Shown: positions 1 to 5,439 of the stretch, in pieces | Layout of the letters: each line of letters starts with the position of its first letter | Position numbering within the stretch: position 1 is the first letter of the stretch | Notes under the pieces: generated by a model | Databases searched by the model: none | Told to the model about the DNA's origin: nothing | What the model saw: only the letters and a program-made list of their open reading frames with translations | Program-made: the position numbers and the translations under genes | NCBI GenBank assembly: GCA_028280145.1 | Contig: JANQMM010000058.1 | Span: 1-8,672 of the forward strand | From: Minisyncoccota bacterium | Lineage (GTDB): Bacteria > Patescibacteriota > Minisyncoccia > Phycocordibacterales > JACZSL01 | DNA length: 8,672 nucleotides | Direction: 5' to 3'

Positions 1-642
1 AGCGACACAGCCCCCATTCACACAGTTGCAAGAGTACTGTTCTTCCGAATCCCAGCTGACACAATCACATTCTGAATCCGATTCACATGTTATCTGCTCA
101 CTTGTGAGTTCAGTCTCGACAGGTATGGATTCCAGCATTGGACAAACAACAGCACATTTGTTGTCTATGCATACACCTTGGTATGGGCAGTTGGATTGTA
201 TTGCGTATGAAATTGGCGTTGGACAATCGCTGTGGGCTCGGCATTCTAATCCGGTACGTCCTGAAAATTCTTGCTGATCGACAAAAGGTTCAGGATTTGA
301 GCCTGAGACTGAGCTATTGAAGTAAGACCCGTGGATCAGGATCAATAAAAATATGTAGATGGTGATGAATAACACACTTGCGATTCTCGCATTCCATTTA
401 GTGCGCGTAAGAAAAAACAGATAGCCAAGAATTCCATAAAACAGGACACTTACTACTGCCATTGTGCCGACAGAGAGCAGGCCCGACACGCTTTGAGTGT
501 CTAGTATGCCCGTAACAACAATTTTCGGAAAGAACGTGAGGGGGTAGGTAAGTATGCCCACAATAGGGAGTATCAGCCCCAATGTGCTTACTGGGATCAG
601 TAATGCACCGAACACTAGTCCTGAAAACACATACTTCTTCAT
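1..642 (-). CDS. Membrane protein with cysteine-rich extracytoplasmic region (partial, 3' end off window)
   Basis: Reading the minus strand from ATG at 642 gives 214 codons with no stop before the window edge, so the gene is truncated here. The protein starts MKKYVFSGLVFGALL and has three hydrophobic segments (about residues 4-32, 57-79 and 87-107). The basic loop at 80-86 (RTKWNAR) suggests N-in, C-out topology. From residue 134 onward there are 12 cysteines in about 80 residues (C134, 140, 152, 158, 163, 167, 186, 192, 194, 205, 207, 212), with repeated CxxDSxC-type and CxxGxC-type spacing. This looks like a small disulfide-bonded or metal-binding extracytoplasmic module, possibly repeated. 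It follows the response regulator gene by 23 bp and probably belongs to the same cluster. No Shine-Dalgarno precedes it; an extended -10 element ends 10 bases upstream. I do not recognise the family. The reading frame is well supported, the function is unknown. Confidence 0.8.
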   Translation of the reverse strand, partial: MKKYVFSGLVFGALLIPVSTLGLILPIVGILTYPLTFFPKIVVTGILDTQSVSGLLSVGTMAVVSVLFYGILGYLFFLTRTKWNARIASVLFITIYIFLLILIHGSYFNSSVSGSNPEPFVDQQEFSGRTGLECRAHSDCPTPISYAIQSNCPYQGVCIDNKCAVVCPMLESIPVETELTSEQITCESDSECDCVSWDSEEQYSCNCVNGGCVA

Positions 643-652
643 ATTTTTTTGA

Positions 653-661
653 AATATAGCA
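653..661 (-). promoter_or_regulatory. Extended -10 promoter element for the cysteine-rich membrane protein
   Basis: On the minus strand this reads TGC-TATATT and ends 10 bases before ATG 642. A transcript from it would have a leader of only a few bases. No convincing -35 was found. The near-identical string TTTGCTATA also precedes the hydrolase gene. Confidence 0.45.
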
Positions 662-665
662 AAGC

Positions 666-1046
666 TTATGACAAACTGAGAGCTTCTTTCACTTTCGCAA
701 GCACTCCTTCAAGTTCCCAATCACTTTTTGGCAGGTAATGGACTACATTGTGCTCTATTGCGTCACTTAGATTCGCAACATTTGCCGAATTGGAGAAGAT
801 GATCACGTGAGTGTTCTTGTTCTCCTCTGTCTCTCGCAATTTCTCCAGCACGGATAAGCCTTGTGTGCCGGCGATCTCAAGGTCAAGCAATATCAGGTCT
901 GGTCGCATTTTCTCCGCAAGCGTGAGCCCCGCTGTGCCACTTTCAGTGCACACTGTTTCAAAACCCTCTTTATTGAGCATGTTAGAGAGAAGAAGGGACA
1001 GATCCTTGTCGTCTTCAATTATAAGAATTTTTTTTCTTGGTTCCAT
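666..1046 (-). CDS. Single-domain response regulator (CheY-like receiver)
   Basis: This 126-residue protein is one receiver domain with no output domain. The acidic pocket is E11-D12-D13, the phospho-acceptor is D55 in LLDLEIAG, the conserved Ser/Thr position is S85 (IIFSNSA), the switch aromatic is Y104 and the conserved lysine is K107 (YLPKSDW). All key residues are present, so it should be phosphorylatable, presumably by the kinase encoded 12 bp upstream. With no DNA-binding domain it must act through protein contact or as a phospho-relay. The start has no Shine-Dalgarno. An extended -10 element, TGATACACT, sits directly before it, and its TG is part of the kinase stop codon. Family assignment is secure; the partner and output are inferred. 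Confidence 0.95.
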   Translation of the reverse strand: MEPRKKILIIEDDKDLSLLLSNMLNKEGFETVCTESGTAGLTLAEKMRPDLILLDLEIAGTQGLSVLEKLRETEENKNTHVIIFSNSANVANLSDAIEHNVVHYLPKSDWELEGVLAKVKEALSLS

Positions 1047-1052
1047 TACGTC

Positions 1053-1061
1053 AGTGTATCA
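1053..1061 (-). promoter_or_regulatory. Candidate extended -10 inside the two-component cluster, before the response regulator
   Basis: On the minus strand this reads TGA-TACACT. It ends 6 bases before ATG 1046 and overlaps the kinase TGA stop (1059-1061). It matches the TGnTAnnnT pattern seen before other genes here, which would give a leaderless regulator mRNA. The hexamer alone is weak; the positional recurrence is what supports it. Confidence 0.35.
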
Positions 1062-2072
1062 TGAGGCATCGTGGTGTTCCACGACCTGTTTTTTGTTTTG
1101 TTCATTGTCCTTGCGATCAAGTGAGAAGGAAAATGTAGTTCCTTTTCCAAGTTCTGAGGTAAACCAGATAGTACCAGACATACGTTCCAATAGCGATTTG
1201 ACAATAAAAAGCCCTAACCCCGTTCCTTCGACATCGTGTGCGCTCTTTGACCGCCAGAACTTCTCAAATACGTGCTCTTGATCTTCCTTACTAAGCCCTG
1301 CGCCGGTATCAGTGATATGAAATGTAACTTTGTTATTTGTATCTTCAGCCGAGACGTCCACAGAAGTCCCTTTTCGGCTGAATTTAACAGCATTGGAGAG
1401 CAAATTGGTGAATACTTCTTTGAGCCTCACTGCATCCGCGTGCACGTGTGGAAGGGTGGGCATATTGTTTTGGATCGTTACCTCATGCTCTTCTGTAAGT
1501 CCTTGTATTTCTTTGCACGCTTCCACAAAGGCGTCATGTGCGGAAGTGTTTCCAAGAGTAAGTTGAAGCGCGCCGCTTTCGATGCGTGTAACTTCAAGAA
1601 GGTCTTCTACGAGAAGCAAAAGCCGGTCATTGCCTCGTTTGATGATGTCGAGTAGTTCTTTTTCATCTTTAAACAGCTCAGGTCGTTCTGAGCGCAGTGA
1701 GCCTAAACCCCACTTGATGGCGTTTGCTGGTGTTCTCAATTCGTGTGCCGCAATGAACACAAACTGATCCTTTAGCTCAAGGATTTCTTTTGCTTGCCGC
1801 ATTTCAAGTTCTCGCAGGTCCACGATGCGTTCGAATGCACGAACAATGATGAACGAAACAGTAATGAGGAATATGGTGACAAAGAGAATGATAAGTGTAA
1901 TGATCTGCGCGTCAATATATTGTTGCCCGACATTGTAAGTCACCAGAATAACACTGATGACCACAATTCCCATGACGAGAAAAATAAATTGCGGGCATGA
2001 CCAGAACTCGACATGCAACCTTCGGCACTGTGCGACGATATTTAGCTCATGCAGGATCTTTCGTATCAACAT
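1059..2072 (-). CDS. Membrane-bound sensor histidine kinase
   Basis: This 337-residue HisKA/HATPase kinase has two transmembrane segments (about 29-47 and 55-78) joined by only about 7 extracytoplasmic residues, so it has no periplasmic sensor domain and no PAS or HAMP domain. A short linker helix leads to the H-box FIAAHELRTP with phospho-accepting H110. The ATP-binding domain has the N-box (N223, N227 in TNLLSNAVKF), G1 box DTGAGL (255-260), F-box FEKFWR (269-274) and G2 box GTGLGL (283-288), all intact. Sensing is probably through the membrane segments or a partner, for which the five-helix protein encoded 48 bp upstream is an obvious candidate. ATG 2072 is the first in-frame start after the TAG that ends the upstream gene. 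It has no Shine-Dalgarno but has TGTTATTAT ending 6 bases away. The kinase call is secure; its signal is unknown. Confidence 0.95.
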   Translation of the reverse strand: MLIRKILHELNIVAQCRRLHVEFWSCPQFIFLVMGIVVISVILVTYNVGQQYIDAQIITLIILFVTIFLITVSFIIVRAFERIVDLRELEMRQAKEILELKDQFVFIAAHELRTPANAIKWGLGSLRSERPELFKDEKELLDIIKRGNDRLLLLVEDLLEVTRIESGALQLTLGNTSAHDAFVEACKEIQGLTEEHEVTIQNNMPTLPHVHADAVRLKEVFTNLLSNAVKFSRKGTSVDVSAEDTNNKVTFHITDTGAGLSKEDQEHVFEKFWRSKSAHDVEGTGLGLFIVKSLLERMSGTIWFTSELGKGTTFSFSLDRKDNEQNKKQVVEHHDAS

Positions 2073-2078
2073 AAGGCC

Positions 2079-2087
2079 ATAATAACA
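2079..2087 (-). promoter_or_regulatory. Candidate extended -10 for the histidine kinase
   Basis: On the minus strand this reads TGT-TATTAT, ending 6 bases before ATG 2072, the geometry for a leaderless transcript. It lies in the 48-bp gap after the five-helix membrane protein gene, so the kinase may be transcribed both from here and by read-through. Confidence 0.45.
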
Positions 2088-2120
2088 CGCATTGGTCTTC
2101 CCACAGTACCTGTCTTGTAT

Positions 2121-2684
2121 CTAATTGCCGGGAATGAAGCGGTCTTTATTGAGGAGAGCAATACACACGCCAAAGACAATAACCACAAGGTACACTGCCA
2201 TAATCACGACGTATGGATACGGAACAGCGCTAAGGGCTCCCAAAATGAGAGCTGTCACCCACGAAACGATCGAGACCACACCGCTTACAAGCATTGAAAT
2301 ACGCCCACGCATGAACTCATCGGAAGAGGGGAAGTGGTGTTCAACGTGCCTCTTTAGCCGGGGGATATGGAGTGCGTGGAAGAATACTGCGTTCACGGTT
2401 AAAATGCCGACGATTGTCATTTTTGCCAAAAATTTTGTTGAGGCAAGATAACCGCTTGGGTCAAGAAGAAACATGCCGAGACCGGAGGCAATGAGCAACC
2501 CAAGCCCTGCCCAGACAACGGTACTGCCGAGTGTAAGAAAGCTCATTTCCACCGAAGCGATACGTTTATCGCGAACGGTCTTGAAGAACATAAGGTCTGA
2601 AATGATTGCACCACCAACACCAAGAGCTACGCCCAAAAGATGCACGATCACAAAAAGCGTTTTTGTATCAATGAAATCGAACAT
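2121..2684 (-). CDS. Five-helix integral membrane protein with histidine cluster
   Basis: The 187-residue protein is almost all membrane-embedded, with helices at about 8-30, 50-73, 86-106, 130-150 and 156-177. Histidines lie in helix 1 (H15) and in a cluster at the end of helix 3 and the following loop (H103, H106, H113, H116, H117; HALHIPRLKRHVEHH). This layout resembles small CopD-like or DUF2214-like membrane proteins, in which such histidines may bind haem or metal. That family link is from memory of the general pattern and is not proven. It is the first gene of the minus-strand cluster, 48 bp ahead of the histidine kinase that lacks a sensor domain, so a sensory role is a reasonable guess. 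A good extended -10 lies upstream. No clear Shine-Dalgarno is visible. Confidence 0.85.
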   Translation of the reverse strand: MFDFIDTKTLFVIVHLLGVALGVGGAIISDLMFFKTVRDKRIASVEMSFLTLGSTVVWAGLGLLIASGLGMFLLDPSGYLASTKFLAKMTIVGILTVNAVFFHALHIPRLKRHVEHHFPSSDEFMRGRISMLVSGVVSIVSWVTALILGALSAVPYPYVVIMAVYLVVIVFGVCIALLNKDRFIPGN

Positions 2685-2706
2685 TGCGGTGTGAAATTAC
2701 CTAAGC

Positions 2707-2715
2707 ATTATAACA
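2707..2715 (-). promoter_or_regulatory. Extended -10 promoter heading the minus-strand signalling cluster
   Basis: On the minus strand this reads TGT-TATAAT, a perfect -10 hexamer with the TGn extension. No good -35 is visible at 16-18 bp. Predicted transcription starts near 2700, leaving a leader of about 16 bases before ATG 2684. This is the best promoter match in the window and probably drives the whole four-gene set. Confidence 0.7.
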
Positions 2716-2832
2716 CGTTCCGGATGTGGTGGGTGGGGAATACGTCCTGTCGTCCACACACCCGTTGCAGAATCATTTCCTCTTCCATCTTTTCTATTGT
2801 ATTTTGTAAACAGATCATCGTTCAAGTTGAGT

Positions 2833-2838
2833 GAGGTT
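2833..2838 (+). promoter_or_regulatory. Shine-Dalgarno of the 2844 gene
   Basis: GAGGTT, with GAGG ending 7 bases before ATG 2844. It is a clear ribosome binding site, in contrast to most neighbouring genes, and it fixes the start of an otherwise unrecognised protein. Confidence 0.65.
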
Positions 2839-2843
2839 ATGTT

Positions 2844-3221
2844 ATGAAAGAAGCAACTACTCTGAAGAGAAAAGGGGATATCGTTGTTGACCAGGAGACG
2901 AACACGCATGACATTCGTCTCTATGGTACGCATGTACGAAATCTTGAAGACGGCGAAGAGGTCGGGGAAGGTATCCATCGATTCATTCTACCCACACCCT
3001 TTGAAGACCCCGAATTCGTAGAAGGGGCGTTAACCTGCACCGTGGCAGAATGGTCGGTCGAGGATTCGGCTACTGGGTTTCTGGTCGGCTGTTATGTACA
3101 CAATCTTCTCTTCGGTACAAATACGGCCATTGTTGATGTTCTTGTTCGGACACACAACGCAGTCGTTGTCGCGGTAAATATCGAAGGACGCATTGTGGAC
3201 AAGAAAAACCTCACACTTTAG
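2844..3221 (+). CDS. Hypothetical protein, beta-rich
   Basis: The 125-residue protein has no signal peptide and no transmembrane segment, so it is probably cytoplasmic. An acidic, charged N-terminal half is followed by alternating hydrophobic stretches (FLVGCYVHNLLF, AIVDVLVR, AVVVAVNIEGRIV), suggesting a beta-sandwich or barrel. The pattern of a PF..P.F segment followed by these strands loosely recalls H-type lectin-like or phage fibre-tip domains, but this is a weak impression. It is supported as a real gene by a clear Shine-Dalgarno, a normal start and a stable hairpin just after the TAG stop. It converges on the winged-helix gene at 3318-3728 and diverges from the signalling cluster. I do not recognise the family. 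Confidence 0.7.
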   Translation: MKEATTLKRKGDIVVDQETNTHDIRLYGTHVRNLEDGEEVGEGIHRFILPTPFEDPEFVEGALTCTVAEWSVEDSATGFLVGCYVHNLLFGTNTAIVDVLVRTHNAVVVAVNIEGRIVDKKNLTL

Positions 3222-3223
3222 TC

Positions 3224-3260
3224 AAGACACAGTGAAGACACAGTTTCTTCACTGTGTCTT
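3224..3260 (+). terminator. 15-bp perfect hairpin after the 2844 gene
   Basis: Arms 3224-3238 and 3246-3260 pair perfectly over 15 bp with a 7-base loop, starting 3 bases after the TAG stop. The left arm plus loop also contains a short tandem copy (GACACAGT repeated 11 bases apart). There is no T tract after it on the plus strand (CGCCATTTCTGCG), so it is not a textbook intrinsic terminator. It may still end transcription, block exonucleases or stop read-through in either direction. Confidence 0.55.
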
Positions 3261-3278
3261 CGCCATTTCTGCGATCAC

Positions 3279-3318
3279 AAAAAACTGCATTCGCCCCCCA
3301 AAGAGGGGTGAATGCAGT
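3279..3318 (-). terminator. Rho-independent terminator of the winged-helix gene
   Basis: On the minus strand, arms 3318-3305 and 3297-3284 form a 14-bp stem with one G-U type pair and a 7-base loop. A run of six T follows (the six A at 3279-3284 on the plus strand, sharing one base with the stem). The stem begins on the last base of the TGA stop codon. This is a classic intrinsic terminator facing the hairpin of the convergent gene. Confidence 0.85.
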
Positions 3319-3728
3319 CAGGTGACATCGAGTGCACGTCGGAGTTCGGCGAGCTTGACGGAAATTTGTGCCGGCATTTCTCGAGAGAGGAAATCGTGCA
3401 ATTGATACTGAACAAGCGCTTCCCGGCCTGTTTGACTGATACGATATGCGCTAATACCTTTCTTGCATCTGTCAGTTTCTTGCGGGTCAAGTTCCAGGAA
3501 TCCTCCCCAGACGAGTGCGCTATTTGTGCGTGTTGTAAAACCGGGAGCGTCTTCATTATTACTGACTGAGACACGGTACATCCCACCTTCGAGTTCCTCA
3601 ATGAAGCAGAGAGACGCTCCTTCTCGGGTGAGGTGATGGAGTATCCGAAACTGGGTTTTTGTTGGTAGGGCTTGTTTGTCCCAAAGCTCCGGATGCAACT
3701 TTCTTGGCTTTGGCATGGTTCTTCCCAT
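3318..3728 (-). CDS. Winged-helix (PadR/MarR-like) putative transcription regulator
   Basis: The 136-residue soluble protein has a winged-helix-like pattern. TKTQFRILHHLTREG (about 23-37) looks like the first helix, followed by a possible recognition region around TTRTNSALVWGGFLELD (65-81). The wing and closing segment is KGISAYRISQTGREAL (90-105), the 'YRiT..Gr.aL' ending typical of PadR/MarR-type domains. A C-terminal helix (about 106-134) could dimerise. Between the first helix and the aLv..GfLe segment is an unusual insertion (CFIEELEGGMYRVSVSNNEDAPG). Two starts are possible: ATG 3728 with no Shine-Dalgarno, or ATG 3716 with GGGAAG upstream, which I think is at least as likely. A -10 TATACT lies upstream and a strong terminator follows, so it is a single-gene unit. 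DNA binding is inferred; the target is unknown. Confidence 0.75.
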   Translation of the reverse strand: MGRTMPKPRKLHPELWDKQALPTKTQFRILHHLTREGASLCFIEELEGGMYRVSVSNNEDAPGFTTRTNSALVWGGFLELDPQETDRCKKGISAYRISQTGREALVQYQLHDFLSREMPAQISVKLAELRRALDVT

Positions 3729-3751
3729 TTACGTCAAAGAACGGTGGGCAT

Positions 3752-3780
3752 AGTATACAGGAATTCGTTTCTTCTGTCTG
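3752..3780 (-). promoter_or_regulatory. Promoter of the winged-helix gene
   Basis: On the minus strand, CAGACA (3780-3775, 4 of 6 match to TTGACA) and TATACT (3757-3752) are 17 bp apart. The predicted start near 3745 leaves about 17 bases before ATG 3728 or about 29 before ATG 3716. Confidence 0.5.
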
Positions 3781-3875
3781 CGGTCGCCAAAGAAGGTACA
3801 TTTTAGGCCTTTATACAAGTAATTGCCGACATCTTCGCCTGGATGATGCAGTAATTTAGGTTTTCGTGCGTTCTA

Positions 3876-3884
3876 TGCTATAGC
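3876..3884 (+). promoter_or_regulatory. Extended -10 for the ECF sigma factor gene
   Basis: TGC-TATAGC ends 7 bases before ATG 3892, implying a leaderless or nearly leaderless transcript. TTTAGG (3855-3860) is a weak -35 at 18 bp. Its shape is like the other housekeeping-type elements here, so there is no obvious separate ECF autoregulatory sequence. Confidence 0.45.
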
Positions 3885-3891
3885 TAACAAT

Positions 3892-4455
3892 ATGTCCGAG
3901 AATATCGAATATAGTCAGGAGAATGAACATATGTTAATTGAGAGAGCGCGCAGTGATCCGCGCGCTTTTGGTGAGCTCTACGATCATTATTTCCCGAAAG
4001 TATTCCGGTATATCAGTTGGCGGGTGGGAAGCAAGCGGGATGCGGAAGATCTTGTTTCTGATGTCTTTATGAAAGCGCTTGATAAACTCACATCCTTCGC
4101 TCCCAGGAAGAACGCGACCTTCTCAAGCTGGCTTTTTCGTATTGCTCACAATACTGTTGTTGATTATTATCGAACACATAGCAGGATGAAATATGTCCAT
4201 ATTGACGATGTTCCGGAGATTGAAGACGATACGTTACTTCCTGACACGTTGGCCGAGCGGAAAGAAGTGTTTCAGCGTATGCGTGCATTAATAGATATAT
4301 TGCCTGACCGCCAGAAGGAAATTCTTACGATGCGGTTCTTTGGGGAGATGCGAAATAAAGAGATCGCACAAATACTTGGCATATCAGAAAAAAGTGTCGC
4401 CTCGGCATTGACTCGCAGTTTGGCAAAATTGCGAAAAGTGATAGGCGAGCAGTAA
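3892..4455 (+). CDS. RNA polymerase ECF-type sigma-70 factor
   Basis: The 187-residue protein has the two-domain ECF layout. Sigma-2 spans about 25-95, with the core-binding DAEDLVSDVFMKAL stretch (50-63) and the FSSWLFRIAHNTVVDYYR segment (77-94) for -10 recognition and melting. A short acidic linker (about 98-120) leads to sigma-4 (about 130-185), with LPDRQKEILTMRFFGEMRNKEIAQILGISEKSVASALTR as its helix-turn-helix. Both domains are complete. It directs RNA polymerase to a set of promoters, probably in response to an envelope signal passed by the membrane protein encoded 47 bp downstream. Start choice is ambiguous: ATG 3892 sits next to a -10, giving a leaderless start, while ATG 3931 has AGGAG 9 bases upstream and would remove 13 non-conserved residues. 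Both keep the full sigma-2 domain. Confidence 0.93.
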   Translation: MSENIEYSQENEHMLIERARSDPRAFGELYDHYFPKVFRYISWRVGSKRDAEDLVSDVFMKALDKLTSFAPRKNATFSSWLFRIAHNTVVDYYRTHSRMKYVHIDDVPEIEDDTLLPDTLAERKEVFQRMRALIDILPDRQKEILTMRFFGEMRNKEIAQILGISEKSVASALTRSLAKLRKVIGEQ

Positions 4456-4502
4456 ATATGCCTTTGTTGCGTTTTAGTCGATGAAGGTGCAAATAAGTAA
4501 GT

Positions 4503-5297
4503 ATGAGAACACAAGACGATAATTTGAAGGATAAACTGATGAAACAGTTTAAAAAGACGAAGCCAAAGGCTAGTGAGGATTTTCGGCTTTCACTTCGAAC
4601 ACGTCTTCTTGAACGACACACTCAATACAAGCGCGTAGTTGAATCTCATAATACCAACACTTTCTCTTTAGAGGTATTAATTGATGTATTTACCATGCAA
4701 AATATAAAACGTATCAGCATTGCTGTTCCGGCACTTGTGCTTTTGGTTGCGGTTGTTGCAACAACAATAGTTGTGCCACAGATGAAGGTTGCACAGGCAG
4801 AAGAAATTGCCCGACAGAATCCACAAGTGCAAGCGCTTCTTAGTGAGGGTGCAGAAATTGCACATGTTGAATTGATTAATGGCACGGCGGAAGTGCTTGT
4901 CGCTCCTGCATATTTCGTGCACATGGGAGAGGGTGGCGAAACCGCTACCATTTCAATGAGACAAATTGATGTTGAGTCTATTGAAGGGTACGAAGTAGAT
5001 TGGTCTGAAGGAGAAGGAGTAAGTGCAGTGGTGCACGGGGCGAAAGCAAGTGATTTTGCAACGAGTGTAACTGATTTTGTAAAGGTGCAAGTTGATTTTG
5101 ATCAGGATGCAGTTGTAAATATGTATGCAATTCCCACAACCAATGCAGTTGCAGGCGGGATAGAACTCATCTCTGAAACGGATGACGAACGTGTCTACAA
5201 GCTGCCAAATGGAAAGACCATAAAAGTCAAAATGCATATGAGTACGGACGGTAACACTGACACCGCGACCATCTTTGAGTTAGAGGAAATAGAATAA
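4503..5297 (+). CDS. Single-pass membrane protein, putative anti-sigma factor
   Basis: The 264-residue protein has a basic cytoplasmic N-terminus (1-68), one transmembrane helix (about 71-91) and an extracytoplasmic domain of about 170 residues rich in beta-type segments. The N-terminal ASEDFRLSLRTRLLE motif resembles the P..F...LR.RLL pattern common in membrane proteins encoded after ECF sigma genes (anti-sigma or DUF5667-like). No HxxxCxxC zinc anti-sigma motif is present; in fact the protein has no cysteine. It follows the sigma gene by 47 bp on the same strand and is probably co-transcribed, with the cytoplasmic part holding the sigma factor. The start at 4503 has no good Shine-Dalgarno, whereas ATG 4539 has GAAGGA (4526-4531) 7 bases upstream and is a good alternative. 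Membrane topology is firm; the anti-sigma role is inferred from context. Confidence 0.85.
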   Translation: MRTQDDNLKDKLMKQFKKTKPKASEDFRLSLRTRLLERHTQYKRVVESHNTNTFSLEVLIDVFTMQNIKRISIAVPALVLLVAVVATTIVVPQMKVAQAEEIARQNPQVQALLSEGAEIAHVELINGTAEVLVAPAYFVHMGEGGETATISMRQIDVESIEGYEVDWSEGEGVSAVVHGAKASDFATSVTDFVKVQVDFDQDAVVNMYAIPTTNAVAGGIELISETDDERVYKLPNGKTIKVKMHMSTDGNTDTATIFELEEIE

Positions 5298-5340
5298 CTT
5301 GAAATCACTGACTTATATGCACAAGAGTTTGTGTGATGTC

Positions 5341-5376
5341 GTAACAGCAGACCGCCCAGAGGCGGTTTTCTGTTAC
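5341..5376 (+). terminator. Terminator hairpin between sigma operon and hydrolase gene
   Basis: Arms 5341-5356 and 5361-5376 form a 16-bp stem with one mismatch and one G-U pair around a CAGA loop. The inner stem ACCGCC/GGCGGT is followed by TTTT (5366-5369), part of which pairs in the outer stem. It lies 43 bases after the anti-sigma stop and about 63 bases before the end of the convergent hydrolase gene, and in mirror view could also stop transcription from the right. Confidence 0.75.
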
Positions 5377-5439
5377 AGAGACTAAATGGATGTACCCGAG
5401 CTTGTCTCGTTGTGCGTGAATAACAAGATTAAACGTCGT

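Noticed and set aside
26..277. Short plus-strand open frames at the left edge
   Set aside because: They are antisense to the 214-codon frame ending at 642, which has clear membrane segments and a regular cysteine pattern.
811..1281. Open frame of 156 codons on the plus strand across the kinase and response regulator genes
   Set aside because: It lies antisense to two genes with complete catalytic motifs, and its Ser/Arg-rich translation is a typical shadow.
1272..1655. Open frame on the plus strand within the kinase region
   Set aside because: It is antisense to the ATP-binding and H-box region of a clear histidine kinase and has no start signal of its own.
3275..3601. Minus-strand frame overlapping the winged-helix gene
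   Set aside because: It is out of frame with the better supported gene at 3318-3728, which has the promoter and a stop fused to the terminator.
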